A DNA stretch of 64,000 bases from an uncultured Prevotellaceae bacterium (GCA_946407895.1 CAMJQA010000006.1:1-64000), one strand, 5' to 3'; counted from the first letter of the stretch, positions 52,601 to 60,584 are shown. Program-made: numbers and translations. Notes: generated by a model from the letters alone, not told the origin.

Positions 52601-55600
52601 TGAATGCCCTGGAGAACGTGAGCACCATGGAAGATCTGGTTGCTGCCTACGAGGAGCTGAAGGCAGACAAGGCCGTTATCAACGATTGTGCCGCTTCCTA
52701 CCAGGCTTATATAAAGAAGGTAAACGAGACCATCAACTACCTGGCTACCCACAATGACTTCGAGGGCGCCGACCGCGACTTCCTGGCAGACTACCTGGAG
52801 AGCGATGCTGAGCCCAGCGAGGAGAATCCCAATGGCGGAGCCGTATATATTATGGAGAACCAGCTCCTCAGCAAGGAACAGGTTGAGGCTGAGACCAAGC
52901 GTATCGATGCACTGCTGACCACCGCTATCGAAAACGGCTTCGTACCCGGTACCGAGGTGACTCAGTTCATGACGAACGCCGACTTCCACGACGGCTTCAA
53001 CGGCTGGGAAGGCCAGTTGGGTACTGGTGTGGGCGGTCCGTTCGAACTGGGCGAGGAAGGCAGTACGAAGACCTACTACGGTGCTGAGCACATTACCAGG
53101 ACGCCTCTGGATATGTACCAGACCATCAAGATGCCTAAGAAGGGTTACTACCTCTTCACTATGGATGCAGCCTATCGTCCGGCCAACAGCTTCTACAGCT
53201 ACAGCCATGGCGCCTATATCTATGCCAACGGCACGAACATGCTCATTCCCACCGTGCACGAGGCTATGATGCCCGTTGACGAGGCTATCGACCAGGTGAA
53301 CTGCAACCTGAGCGGCGGCACCAACGACCAGCCCATCTATCTGGATCCTGCCGATCCCGTGGAGGAGGGTCTTGTGGGTTATGGCCTGCACGGACAGCTC
53401 AGTGTGGCTATCGCCATCATGGCCGGCCGCATCCCGAACGCTATCATTGGCGAGGTGGGCGACGACTGCATGCTCACCGTGGGTATCAGCAATCCTCATG
53501 GCTATGCCTCTACCAATGAGTGGGTAGGCTTCGGTAATGCCAAGCTGATCTTCCTGGGTGAGACGCTTGACGAACCGGCTGCTGCCAATGCACTGACTCA
53601 GACGCTGGAGGGTGACCTGGCACGTGCCAACACCATCCTGACGCTCTATACCTTCAGCGATGATACCGACTATGCTCAGGCTCCCAACTACACCGTGGCT
53701 CTGAAGGACGAGCTGCAGGCTCTGGTTAACGAGGCCGGCAGTGTCAGCGAACCTGCTGCAAAGTATGAGCTGATTAAGAAGTTCTCCGACCTCTTTGGCC
53801 GCATCTACGAGAGCCGTATGGCATACGCCGGCATGTTCGGCAGGGCCGAGGCTCTGGCTATTGCTGCCGATGAGATGAGAGGCTTGCTGGGCGAAGAAGA
53901 GGCTACTACCCTCTCTGCTGCTGCCCAGAAGGCGCTGACTGACTACTCGGCCGGTATGCTGACTACCGAGGAGGCTGCGGCTGCCCTGACCGACATCGAC
54001 CTGCTGCCTCAGAAGGTTGACGGTGTATATCAGATTAAGACTGCCGTTCACATGGCTCTCTTCGCAGCCAATGTTAATGCAGGTGAGACGAGCGCCAGCG
54101 CTGTGCTGCTGAACGATATCGACATGGGTGGTAAGCTCCTGGAGGACGGCACGCCCGACCCGGAGGGTTACTTCTTCACGCCTATCGGCACTATCAACAA
54201 CAAGCCCTTCGCCGGCACGTTCGACGGACAGGGCCACACCATCAAGAACCTGGTTATCGACACGGGTGCTGAGTACACTGGCCTCTTTGGTGGTGTAACG
54301 GGCGGCGCTGTCATCAAGAACTTCATTGTTGACAAGAACTCCTATATCGGCGGTGCAGCCTTCACGGCTCTGATTGGCGGTAACAACACGGCCGGTAATA
54401 TCTATGTAGAGAAGATCGGTATGGAGGGCCGCGTGGTATCCTCCGCTCAGAATGCTGCCGGTATCTATGGCTGTAACAACGGTAATGCCGGTACGCCTCA
54501 TATCCTGAACTGCTACGTGACGGGTCATGTGACCGGCGTGCGCGAGAGTGCTCAGGTCTGCGGCTGGATGGGTGCCAACGGCAGCGAGATTATCGGTTGC
54601 TGGGCCATCGGCGAGATTGACGGCGTATATAACACGGCTGCCGGTGCTGGCGATGCCTTCTACCGCGGTACTGCCGGAACGGCTGCCAACTGCTTCTCCA
54701 ATGCCTCTGCCAGGAACAATACGGTTGACACCTTCCGCGAGGAAGATGCCAAGAGCGGTAAGATGACCTTCCAGCTGAACCAGGGCGAGACTCAGGATCC
54801 TGCATGGTACCAGACGCTGGGCGAGGATCCTCTGCCCGTATTCGACAGTACGCACGGCATTGTATATATTAACGAGGACGGCACGTACTCCAACGCTCCC
54901 AGCGGACTGGCTATGTACGACGGTACGGAGGAGAACCCCTTCCGCATCCAGAGCGTTGAGCAGTTCTGCCAGCTCATTGACTACTTGAAGCCCAGCCAGA
55001 TGAACTATGTTGTGCTGGAGAACGACCTCGACATGGAGGCTGTCACCGACTGGAAGCCCCTCTTCAACTATCCCGCGGCTACCGATGAGCAACCCTATCC
55101 CTTCATCGACTTCGACGGACAGAATCACGTTATCCGCAACTTGACCTGCAAGACCGAAGGCTCCTATGACTATCCCGGTATCTTCGGCGTGCTCTGTGGT
55201 AATGTGCGCAATCTCGGTGTAGAGAATGCCGATATCGTCAGCACTGGCGGCACGGGCATCCTGGCTGGATATCTGGGTCACTCCAAGTATGGCAAGCCTT
55301 GCTATGTGGAGAACGTCTGGGTAACCGGTAAGGTCTCTGCTGCTGGCTATTGCGGCGGTATGTTCGGCAACATCGGTGGCGAGAGCCACATCACCAACAG
55401 CTATGCCAACGTGGAAGTGACGGGCGAAAGCGACCTCACTGGCGGCATCATCGGCCGTGTACGCGCCCTTGTGGACATGAAGAATGTCTATGCAGCCGGC
55501 ACCACCAACCGCGGTGGCGGTATCATTGGCGGCGGACAGCAGGATGCCACGCCGGCCGGGACCTACACGAACGTGGCCGTATGGAACAATACGCAGCAGA

Positions 55601-55896
55601 ACTTCGGTCCCGCACGCGAGAGCGAGACCCTCAGTGGAATCCTCTACTACGACGGCACGAACTTCGCCGCCCTGCAGGGTCAGGTGGTGGCATGGGATCC
55701 CGCCGTATGGTCGTGCGATATGGCCGAGGGCAGCTATCCCGTTTTGAAGGCCTTCACCACAGGCATCGGCAGCATATCCGCTCCCACGCTCAGCGGTGAC
55801 ATCTACACCCTCACCGGCGTTAAGGTTGCAGGCGAACGCAGCAAGCTACAGAAGGGCATCTACATCATCAATGGCAAGAAGACGTTGGTTAAGTAG
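49639..55896 (+). CDS. giant secreted GLUG-repeat protein with T9SS-like tail (2085 residues), paralogue of the previous
   Basis: The signal peptide is MSKRLLNVCLMAALCLMSTTVWA. Domain order follows the paralogue: GLUG blocks near 45-290, 350-600, 667-930 and 1459-1720, with a helical segment (about 945-1085) and a galactose-binding-like domain (MTNADFHDGFNGWEG) between the third and fourth. Instead of the beta-propeller of the first paralogue, the region from 1740 carries another GLUG-type block (TEENPFRIQSVEQFCQLIDY, FDGQNHVIRNLTCKTEG). The tail IYTLTGVKVAGERSKLQKG ends GKKTLVK. The two genes are clearly tandem duplicates that differ in the last domain. Each has its own promoter and terminator. 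Confidence 0.86.
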   Translation: MSKRLLNVCLMAALCLMSTTVWALDKVGDAYQIGSAADLRAYAELVNGGETLANAVLTADVVCDAEMPMIGTDANQFNGVFDGQGHTVTLDAYPTVNGSGLFQYIGWKGVVKNLVVDGQITTGNSFAGGIAGYNRGVITSCISKVTINSSKSGDATHGGIVGIQYIGGKLTNCLAVGEIKGEATTNCGGLVGWLDARCVVMNNLSLTKMSLAANPDNTRSIARNGGNIRVGMNLYLTREKDTSDDEGIQITEEELKNGNACFVLNSDQSKIVWTQTLGEDEYPVPFKTRKQVFASSVADCAGNVGDGATFSNESGATAPKHVLVGGKCQNCYYWDPLYAERDAEGFYLLKDKDAVDWFVKDHEYGGEYHSARLMADVDYKDRTAFLSPSYWFSGEFDGNGHTLEIAFPDNEYENNAPFPNISGATISNLAVKGTIETSKKFAAGLVGHANSTPVNHLTNILVDVQISSTLDGDGTHGTIIGVPNAETYLTNCISVGGISTPTGTTDMCGGLVGYAGAATHLRNCAFLGNMDVAFNITYDSDIISRNSGNCTFENVYYLQDLMPGVSAPKAVTQTTEDAVKNGVLAYQLNGNQENIGIWQTIGTDPYPTPIKGQSQQVYASASGGYRCDGKPLGSVTYSNDFSERVIPDHTWEGVFCQVCGVFNTDYKQLNADGFYELASGKDLVWFAMKVNREGKADAKAVLTEDITMEDEDNAQFEPIGNATVKYIGTFDGQFHRIHNLQINRPEEQYTGMFGMVTGGVVIKNLVLAEDCSISGAAFTGLIGGSNGSGEVLMECLGNEGEVTSSAQNAGGIYGCNMGAAATPIFRNCYVTGPVKGARESGQITGYAGNGQAYNCYASGTIEGVYYTNMADCMLRGGPASQNCYSTAGKDNKAELISQEAVEDGTLAWLLNGERFDVVTFHQTLGEDSHPVFDADHGVVYKFGEELGYVLGDDISGIRDALIAGELSYIQSEELYAEVALKEAYEAKVNALENVSTMEDLVAAYEELKADKAVINDCAASYQAYIKKVNETINYLATHNDFEGADRDFLADYLESDAEPSEENPNGGAVYIMENQLLSKEQVEAETKRIDALLTTAIENGFVPGTEVTQFMTNADFHDGFNGWEGQLGTGVGGPFELGEEGSTKTYYGAEHITRTPLDMYQTIKMPKKGYYLFTMDAAYRPANSFYSYSHGAYIYANGTNMLIPTVHEAMMPVDEAIDQVNCNLSGGTNDQPIYLDPADPVEEGLVGYGLHGQLSVAIAIMAGRIPNAIIGEVGDDCMLTVGISNPHGYASTNEWVGFGNAKLIFLGETLDEPAAANALTQTLEGDLARANTILTLYTFSDDTDYAQAPNYTVALKDELQALVNEAGSVSEPAAKYELIKKFSDLFGRIYESRMAYAGMFGRAEALAIAADEMRGLLGEEEATTLSAAAQKALTDYSAGMLTTEEAAAALTDIDLLPQKVDGVYQIKTAVHMALFAANVNAGETSASAVLLNDIDMGGKLLEDGTPDPEGYFFTPIGTINNKPFAGTFDGQGHTIKNLVIDTGAEYTGLFGGVTGGAVIKNFIVDKNSYIGGAAFTALIGGNNTAGNIYVEKIGMEGRVVSSAQNAAGIYGCNNGNAGTPHILNCYVTGHVTGVRESAQVCGWMGANGSEIIGCWAIGEIDGVYNTAAGAGDAFYRGTAGTAANCFSNASARNNTVDTFREEDAKSGKMTFQLNQGETQDPAWYQTLGEDPLPVFDSTHGIVYINEDGTYSNAPSGLAMYDGTEENPFRIQSVEQFCQLIDYLKPSQMNYVVLENDLDMEAVTDWKPLFNYPAATDEQPYPFIDFDGQNHVIRNLTCKTEGSYDYPGIFGVLCGNVRNLGVENADIVSTGGTGILAGYLGHSKYGKPCYVENVWVTGKVSAAGYCGGMFGNIGGESHITNSYANVEVTGESDLTGGIIGRVRALVDMKNVYAAGTTNRGGGIIGGGQQDATPAGTYTNVAVWNNTQQNFGPARESETLSGILYYDGTNFAALQGQVVAWDPAVWSCDMAEGSYPVLKAFTTGIGSISAPTLSGDIYTLTGVKVAGERSKLQKGIYIINGKKTLVK

Positions 55897-55972
55897 GTAT
55901 CCCCGCCTGACCCTGCCCTCCAGGCTGAGGCGCTTCCAATCGCCGGAGTGCCCGTGAGGGGAGGTACTGAAA

Positions 55973-56005
55973 AAGGCGCCCGCCACGTTTGATGGCGGGC
56001 GCCTT
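55973..56005 (+). terminator. terminator after giant gene 2
   Basis: Perfect 13-bp arms aaggcgcccgcca / tggcgggcgcctt form a strong hairpin, followed by an AT stretch (tctgtatata). It is the counterpart of the terminator at 49412. Confidence 0.9.
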
Positions 56006-56051
56006 CTGTATATATATAATAATGTATATAGGGGGCCGGAGGGGGGCAACC

Positions 56052-56215
56052 GTTCCTATTAGAAGGGGGGCTGTGGCTTTCTTATAGGAAAGGTGGTGGC
56101 TTTCTTATAGGAACGAGGGTGGCTCTTCTCCAAAGGGGGAGGCAACGCTTTTGGAAAAGAGGAGGGGCCTTTCTTATTAGGAAAGGGCCCCCCCTTTTTT
56201 ATAGGAAAGTTTGGG
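56052..56215. repeat. 23-bp degenerate repeats with TTCTTATAGGAA palindromic core
   Basis: ggctttcttatagga starts at 56075 and 56098 (23 bp), with a degraded copy at 56121. Related cores (ttcctattagaa at 56054, ttcttattaggaa near 56171, tttataggaaa near 56200) are scattered over the rest of the spacer. It separates the 3' ends of convergent genes. Confidence 0.8.
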
Positions 56216-56231
56216 GTGTGTTTGCGGCGGG

Positions 56232-57296
56232 TCAGATTTCGAGCCCGTCGAGCAGGCTCACGTACTGGCCGATGGCCCCTTCAATCTCGCTCTCGGCGAT
56301 GAATTCGCCGGCCGTATGGCTGCGGCTGCTCTGGCCGGGGCCCATCTTCATGCTGGGGAAGGGCATGAGGGCCTGGTCGCTCAGGGTGGGCGAGCCGAAG
56401 GGCTCTCCGCCCAGCGCCACGGCGCGGCGCACGAGGGGATGGGCGGGGTCGATGCGCGATGAGTTGAGGCGGAAGCTGCGGGCCACGACCTCGCTCCTCA
56501 CCTGCTGGCAGATGAGGTCGTAGAGGGCCTCGTTCCGGTAGTGCTCGTTGGTGCGCACATCCACGGTGAAGCGGCAGCAGTCGGGGATGACGTTGTGCTG
56601 CGTGCCGGCCTGTACTACGGTCACCGTCATCTTCACCGGCCCCAGCAGCGGTGATACGAGGGGCCACTGGTGGGTGCGGAACCACTGCATGTCGTCCATG
56701 GCCCGGTATATGGCATTGTCCCCCTCCTCGCGTGCCGCATGCCCGGCCCGTCCGTGTGCCGTAACGTCCAGCACCATCAGTCCGCGCTCCGCAATGGCGG
56801 GCTGCATGCCCGTAGGCTCGCCCACCAGGGCCACCGCCGGAGCTGGCAGCAGGGGCAGTACGCTGGTAATGCCTCCCGAGCCGCTCACCTCCTCCTCGGC
56901 ACTGGCCAGGAAGACGAGGTTGTAGGGCTGCTCGCGCCGGCTCAGCACGCGGAATGCCTGCAGCAGCGCAACCAGGCTGGCGCCGTCGTCGTTGCTGCCC
57001 AGCCCGTAGATGAGCCCGCCCTCACGCCTGGGTTCGAAGGGGTTGCGCTCCCATCCGCTCACGGGGCGCACCGTATCGATATGCGCGTTGAGCAGCAGCG
57101 TAGGCCGCCCCTCGAGGAAGCCCGGAGCGGTGGTCCACAGGTTGTTGCCCTGCCGGCTGACCTGCAGCCCGCAGTCGCGGGTCATGACCTTCTCGAGCAG
57201 GTTGGCAGCCTCTGCCTCCTCGCGACTGATGCGCGGCGTGCCGATGAGCTGGCATAGCCACCCCACGGCCTGGTTCTTGAGCTGTTCTTTATCCAT
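56232..57296 (-). CDS. M20 family peptidase/deacylase (ArgE-like)
   Basis: The protein has 354 residues and is cytoplasmic. The ATG at 57296 is chosen because the promoter (-7 at 57318-57325) lies just before it. A longer frame to 57434 would begin upstream of the promoter. M20 metallopeptidase signatures are present: LLNAHIDTVRP (metal His and Asp), GLGSNDDGASL, ASAEEEVSGSGG (catalytic and metal Glu) and the final SRSHTAGEFI with the last His ligand. It is close to acetylornithine deacetylase and the Bacteroidetes N-acyl-citrulline/ornithine deacylases of arginine synthesis. Another M20 amidohydrolase substrate is possible, since no other arg gene is present in the window. Confidence 0.8.
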   Translation of the reverse strand: MDKEQLKNQAVGWLCQLIGTPRISREEAEAANLLEKVMTRDCGLQVSRQGNNLWTTAPGFLEGRPTLLLNAHIDTVRPVSGWERNPFEPRREGGLIYGLGSNDDGASLVALLQAFRVLSRREQPYNLVFLASAEEEVSGSGGITSVLPLLPAPAVALVGEPTGMQPAIAERGLMVLDVTAHGRAGHAAREEGDNAIYRAMDDMQWFRTHQWPLVSPLLGPVKMTVTVVQAGTQHNVIPDCCRFTVDVRTNEHYRNEALYDLICQQVRSEVVARSFRLNSSRIDPAHPLVRRAVALGGEPFGSPTLSDQALMPFPSMKMGPGQSSRSHTAGEFIAESEIEGAIGQYVSLLDGLEI

Positions 57297-57317
57297 GTTT
57301 TTGGCCTTTATGGAGAG

Positions 57318-57325
57318 CAAAGTTA
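57318..57325 (-). promoter_or_regulatory. M20 gene promoter, -7 element TAACTTTG
   Basis: This is an exact TAnnTTTG match on the minus strand. It is divergent from the acyl-CoA ligase promoter 53 bases away. Confidence 0.75.
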
Positions 57326-57377
57326 CACCTTCTTCCTCAAAAAGCCAAATATATTTGCGAATTATCCCAACATTTAG

Positions 57378-57385
57378 TATTTTTG
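57378..57385 (+). promoter_or_regulatory. acyl-CoA ligase promoter, -7 element TATTTTTG
   Basis: This is an exact TAnnTTTG match 23 bases before the start at 57409. Confidence 0.75.
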
Positions 57386-57408
57386 CGCATTCAGAACAGT
57401 GAATCGCT

Positions 57409-59214
57409 ATGCAGAACAGCAGTCCTTTTTCCAAATTGATTCATAGTCAGGCTCGTCATTATGGCGGGCGAACGGCTCTTATGTATCGCGACGACGATGC
57501 CTCCCGCTGGCTCGATATATCGTGGAACGAGTTCTCCCGCAGGGTCAGCCTCGTCAGCAATGCCCTGCTCAGCCTCGGCGTGGGCGTGCAGGAGAACGTG
57601 GCCGTCTTCTCGCAGAACATGCCCGAGTGCCTCTTCGTCGACTTCGGCGCCTACGGCATACGGGCTGTTACGATTCCATTCTATGCCACCAGCAGCGAGG
57701 CGCAGGTGAAGTACATGGTCAGCGACGCCAAGATACGCTACATCTTCGTGGGCGAGCAGTACCAGTATGACACGGCCTACCGCGTGCTGAAGATAGACCC
57801 CTCGGTGAGCCGCCTCATCATCTTCGACCCGAAGGTAAGGAAGGATGCCCAGGACCAGGTGAGCCTCTATTTCAACGAGTTCCTGCAGCTGGGCGACGGC
57901 CTGCCTCATCAGGCCGAGGTGGATGAGCGTACCGAGGAGCAGGACCAGGACGACCTGGCCAACATCCTGTACACCAGCGGAACGACAGGGTTGAGCAAGG
58001 GCGTGATGATGACCCATCGCATGTACAACGCCGCCACGGCCAACCATAGGGGCGTGCTCAACCTCTCCGAGGAGGACCTGGTGCTGAACTTCCTGCCCTT
58101 CACCCATGTCTTCGAGCGCGGATGGACCTACCTCTGCCTGCGCACCGGATGCACCCTGGCCGTGAACCGCAATCCAGCCGACGTCTTGCGCAGCATGCAG
58201 GAGGTACACCCCACGTGCATGTGTGCCGTGCCCCGCTTCTGGGAGAAAGTCTATGCCGGCGTGCAGGAGAAGATAAACACGGCCAGCGCCGTGCAGCGCC
58301 GCATGCTTCAGGATGCACTCCGCGTGGGAAAGGCCTACAACGTGGACTATAAGATGAAGGGCCTCACTCCGCCTGTGAGCCTGAAGATGCAGTACCTCTT
58401 CTACGAGAAGACCGTCATAGCCCTCATGCTCAAGACGCTTGGCCTGGAGCGCCACAACTTCTTCCCCACAGCCGGTTCGGCCATCCCCAAGGTGGTAGAG
58501 GAGTTTGTGCATTCGGCCGGCATCATGATGATAGCCGGCTACGGACTGACCGAGAGCACCGCCACCGTGACGTGCGACCGCTGGAACGAACATATCACCC
58601 TGGGCTCCATAGGCCGCCTGCTGCCCGGCGTGCAGCTGAAGTTCGGAGCAAATAATGAGATACTCCTGAAGGGCGACTCCATCACCAAGGGCTACTACCG
58701 CAAGGCCGAGGTCACTGCCCTCTCCATCGACAGCGAGGGCTGGTTCCATACCGGCGATGCCGGCTTTATGAAGGATGGCGAGCTATACCTGACCGACCGC
58801 ATCAAAGACCTCTTCAAGACCAGCAACGGCAAGTACATCGCACCGCAGATGCTCGAAAGCAAGCTGGTGGTGGACCGCTACGTCGATCAGATCGTCATCA
58901 TTGCCGACCGGCGTAAGTTCGTATCGGCCCTCATCATCCCCGAGTACGAGTTGCTCGAGGAGTGGGCACGCCGCAGGCACATAGAGTTTGCCGACCGTCG
59001 CGAGCTGTGCAGCAACCCCGAGGTAGTGGAGTTCGTCATGGACCGCATCGACACCATGCAGCAAGACCTGGCCCACTACGAGCAGGTGAAGCGCATCACC
59101 CTCCTGCCCGAACCCTTCTCAATGGAAAAGGGCGAGCTGACCAATACACTGAAGGTAAAACGCTCGGCACTGAACGAGAACTACCGGGCCGAGATAGATA
59201 AAATGTACGAATAA
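57409..59214 (+). CDS. long-chain fatty acid CoA ligase (AMP-forming)
   Basis: The protein has 601 residues and belongs to the AMP-binding (ANL) superfamily, FadD15-like group. It activates fatty acids to acyl-CoA via an acyl adenylate. The P-loop-like motif YTSGTTGLSKGVMMTH lies near residues 186-201, LPFTHVFERGW follows, and the adenylate-binding blocks AGYGLTESTATV and HTGDAGFMKDGELYLTDR are near the C-terminal third. The C-terminal tail FSMEKGELTNTLKVKR holds the final lysine-containing motif. Being next to prfB and separated by a heptamer leader array, it may be co-transcribed with it. No operon partner of fatty-acid metabolism lies nearby. Confidence 0.93.
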   Translation: MQNSSPFSKLIHSQARHYGGRTALMYRDDDASRWLDISWNEFSRRVSLVSNALLSLGVGVQENVAVFSQNMPECLFVDFGAYGIRAVTIPFYATSSEAQVKYMVSDAKIRYIFVGEQYQYDTAYRVLKIDPSVSRLIIFDPKVRKDAQDQVSLYFNEFLQLGDGLPHQAEVDERTEEQDQDDLANILYTSGTTGLSKGVMMTHRMYNAATANHRGVLNLSEEDLVLNFLPFTHVFERGWTYLCLRTGCTLAVNRNPADVLRSMQEVHPTCMCAVPRFWEKVYAGVQEKINTASAVQRRMLQDALRVGKAYNVDYKMKGLTPPVSLKMQYLFYEKTVIALMLKTLGLERHNFFPTAGSAIPKVVEEFVHSAGIMMIAGYGLTESTATVTCDRWNEHITLGSIGRLLPGVQLKFGANNEILLKGDSITKGYYRKAEVTALSIDSEGWFHTGDAGFMKDGELYLTDRIKDLFKTSNGKYIAPQMLESKLVVDRYVDQIVIIADRRKFVSALIIPEYELLEEWARRRHIEFADRRELCSNPEVVEFVMDRIDTMQQDLAHYEQVKRITLLPEPFSMEKGELTNTLKVKRSALNENYRAEIDKMYE

Positions 59215-59216
59215 GC

Positions 59217-59279
59217 ATTGAACTTTGAACGTTGAACCTTGAACGTTGAACTTTAAATTTTGAACATTGAACATTAAAT
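59217..59279 (+). repeat. nine heptamers NTTGAAC/NTTAAAT ending at the prfB start
   Basis: Seven copies of NTTGAAC and two variants (tttaaat, attaaat) follow without gap from 59217. The last heptamer overlaps the ATG at 59278. The first base of the unit varies (a, t, g, c, g, t, t, a, a). Confidence 0.95.
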
Positions 59280-60387
59280 GATAACCGCAGAACAACTGAA
59301 GGAAGTCAAGGAACGGACCGAACAGCTGAACCGCTACCTGAACATAGACGCCAAGAAGATACAGCTCGAGGAGGAGCAGCTACGCACCCAGGCTCCCGAG
59401 TTCTGGGACGACCAGAAGCGTGCCGAGGCACAGATGAAGCTGGTGAAGGGGCTCGAGAAGTGGATAAACGGATATGCCGAGGTGAAGAGCCTCTCCGACG
59501 AGCTGACCCTTGCCATGGAATATTATCGCGAGGAACTCGTTACGGAGGAGGAGATAGACGAGCTGTATGGGCGTGCCGTCTCGGCCATCGAGGCACTGGA
59601 GCTGAAAAACATGCTGCGTCGGGAGGAGGATGTCATGGACGCCGTGCTGAAGATAAACTCCGGCGCAGGCGGCACCGAGGCACAGGACTGGGCCCAGATG
59701 CTCATGCGTATGTATATGAGGTGGGCCGAGGAGAACGGCTACAAGTGCGTGGTCAGCAATATCCTGGACGGCGACGATGCAGGCATCAAGTCCTGCACCC
59801 TGGAGATTCAGGGCGAGTATGCCTACGGTTACCTCAAGAGCGAGAACGGCGTGCATCGCCTGGTGCGCGTCAGTCCCTATAATGCACAGGGCAAGCGTAT
59901 GACCTCCTTTGCCTCGGTCTTCGTAACCCCGCTCGTCGACGACTCCATCGAGGTGAACATCGAACCGGCACGCATCTCGTGGGATACCTTCCGCAGCAGT
60001 GGCGCAGGCGGGCAGAACGTCAACAAGGTGGAGTCCGGCGTACGCTTGCGCTATCAGTACAAGGATCCCTATACGGGCGAGGAGGAGGAAATCCTCATCG
60101 AGAATACCGAGACGCGCGACCAGCCCAAGAACAAGGAGAACGCTCTGCGCCTGCTGCGCTCAATGCTCTACGACAAAGAGCTGCAGCACCGCATGGCCGA
60201 GCAGGCCAAGGTAGAGGCCGGCAAGCGCAAGATAGAGTGGGGCAGCCAGATACGCAGCTACGTTTTCGATGACCGTCGCGTCAAGGACCACCGCACCGGT
60301 TACCAGACCAGCGACGTTGGCGGCGTCATGGATGGCAAGATAGATGCCTTCATCAAGGCCTACCTCATGGAGTTCGGTGGAGAATGA
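59278..60387 (+). CDS. prfB: peptide chain release factor 2
   Basis: The protein has 369 residues. It ends translation at UGA and UAA codons in the ribosome. The catalytic GGQ is in SSGAGGQNVNKVES, and the codon-reading tripeptide region reads SPYNAQGKRMTSF, with Tyr where E. coli has Phe (SPF). The coding frame is continuous: no in-frame stop or CTTTGA slip site occurs in the first 40 codons, so programmed frameshifting is absent. The leader is a nine-fold heptamer array that runs into the ATG. A 46-residue membrane protein and the CYTH gene follow on the same strand. Confidence 0.97.
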   Translation: MITAEQLKEVKERTEQLNRYLNIDAKKIQLEEEQLRTQAPEFWDDQKRAEAQMKLVKGLEKWINGYAEVKSLSDELTLAMEYYREELVTEEEIDELYGRAVSAIEALELKNMLRREEDVMDAVLKINSGAGGTEAQDWAQMLMRMYMRWAEENGYKCVVSNILDGDDAGIKSCTLEIQGEYAYGYLKSENGVHRLVRVSPYNAQGKRMTSFASVFVTPLVDDSIEVNIEPARISWDTFRSSGAGGQNVNKVESGVRLRYQYKDPYTGEEEEILIENTETRDQPKNKENALRLLRSMLYDKELQHRMAEQAKVEAGKRKIEWGSQIRSYVFDDRRVKDHRTGYQTSDVGGVMDGKIDAFIKAYLMEFGGE

Positions 60388-60394
60388 ACCTTAC

Positions 60395-60422
60395 TTTAAA
60401 CTTTAAACATTAAACTTTAAAC
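60395..60422 (+). repeat. four heptamers NTTAAAC before the small membrane protein
   Basis: tttaaac, tttaaac, attaaac and tttaaac follow without gap. They end 15 bases before the start at 60438, the same position relative to the gene as the array before prfB. Confidence 0.93.
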
Positions 60423-60437
60423 TATTATATTACAACA

Positions 60438-60578
60438 ATGAGTAAAGAAAAGAAAGCCAAAAGAGCCGCTGCCAAGGCAGCACGTGAGGCTCGCGAGGGA
60501 AAGAAAGCCGTTTATTACGTGGTGTGTGCACTCATCATTCTGGTGGTCATCTGCCTTGTAGGCTATTCCCTGATGTAA
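60438..60578 (+). CDS. 46-residue membrane protein, unknown
   Basis: The ATG at 60438 (MSKEKKAKRAAAKAAREARE) begins a short frame of 46 codons ending TAA at 60576. The first half is Lys/Ala/Arg-rich. The second half (AVYYVVCALIILVVICLVGY) is one hydrophobic segment that could span the membrane, so it is likely a small tail-anchored protein. Both neighbours are close: 50 bases after prfB and six before the CYTH gene. A heptamer array precedes it, as for prfB. Function is unknown. It was read directly from the sequence. Confidence 0.75.
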   Translation: MSKEKKAKRAAAKAAREAREGKKAVYYVVCALIILVVICLVGYSLM

Positions 60579-60584
60579 TCAGAC

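Larger units (their letters stand above)
55897..56231. other. 335-bp spacer after giant gene 2
   Basis: It contains a spacer with a GGAGTGCCCGTGAGGGGAGG block (55945 onward) related to that after giant gene 1, the terminator (55973-56005) and 20-25-bp repeats (56052-56215). No gene is supported. Confidence 0.7.

Noticed and set aside
52291-55389. Open frame of about 1,030 codons on the minus strand inside giant gene 2
   Set aside because: It reads the complement of repeat-rich GLUG coding sequence and has no signal peptide, promoter or known domain. The plus-strand frame is supported by signal peptide, paralogue and terminator. The same holds for the 700-codon minus frame at 44512-46614.
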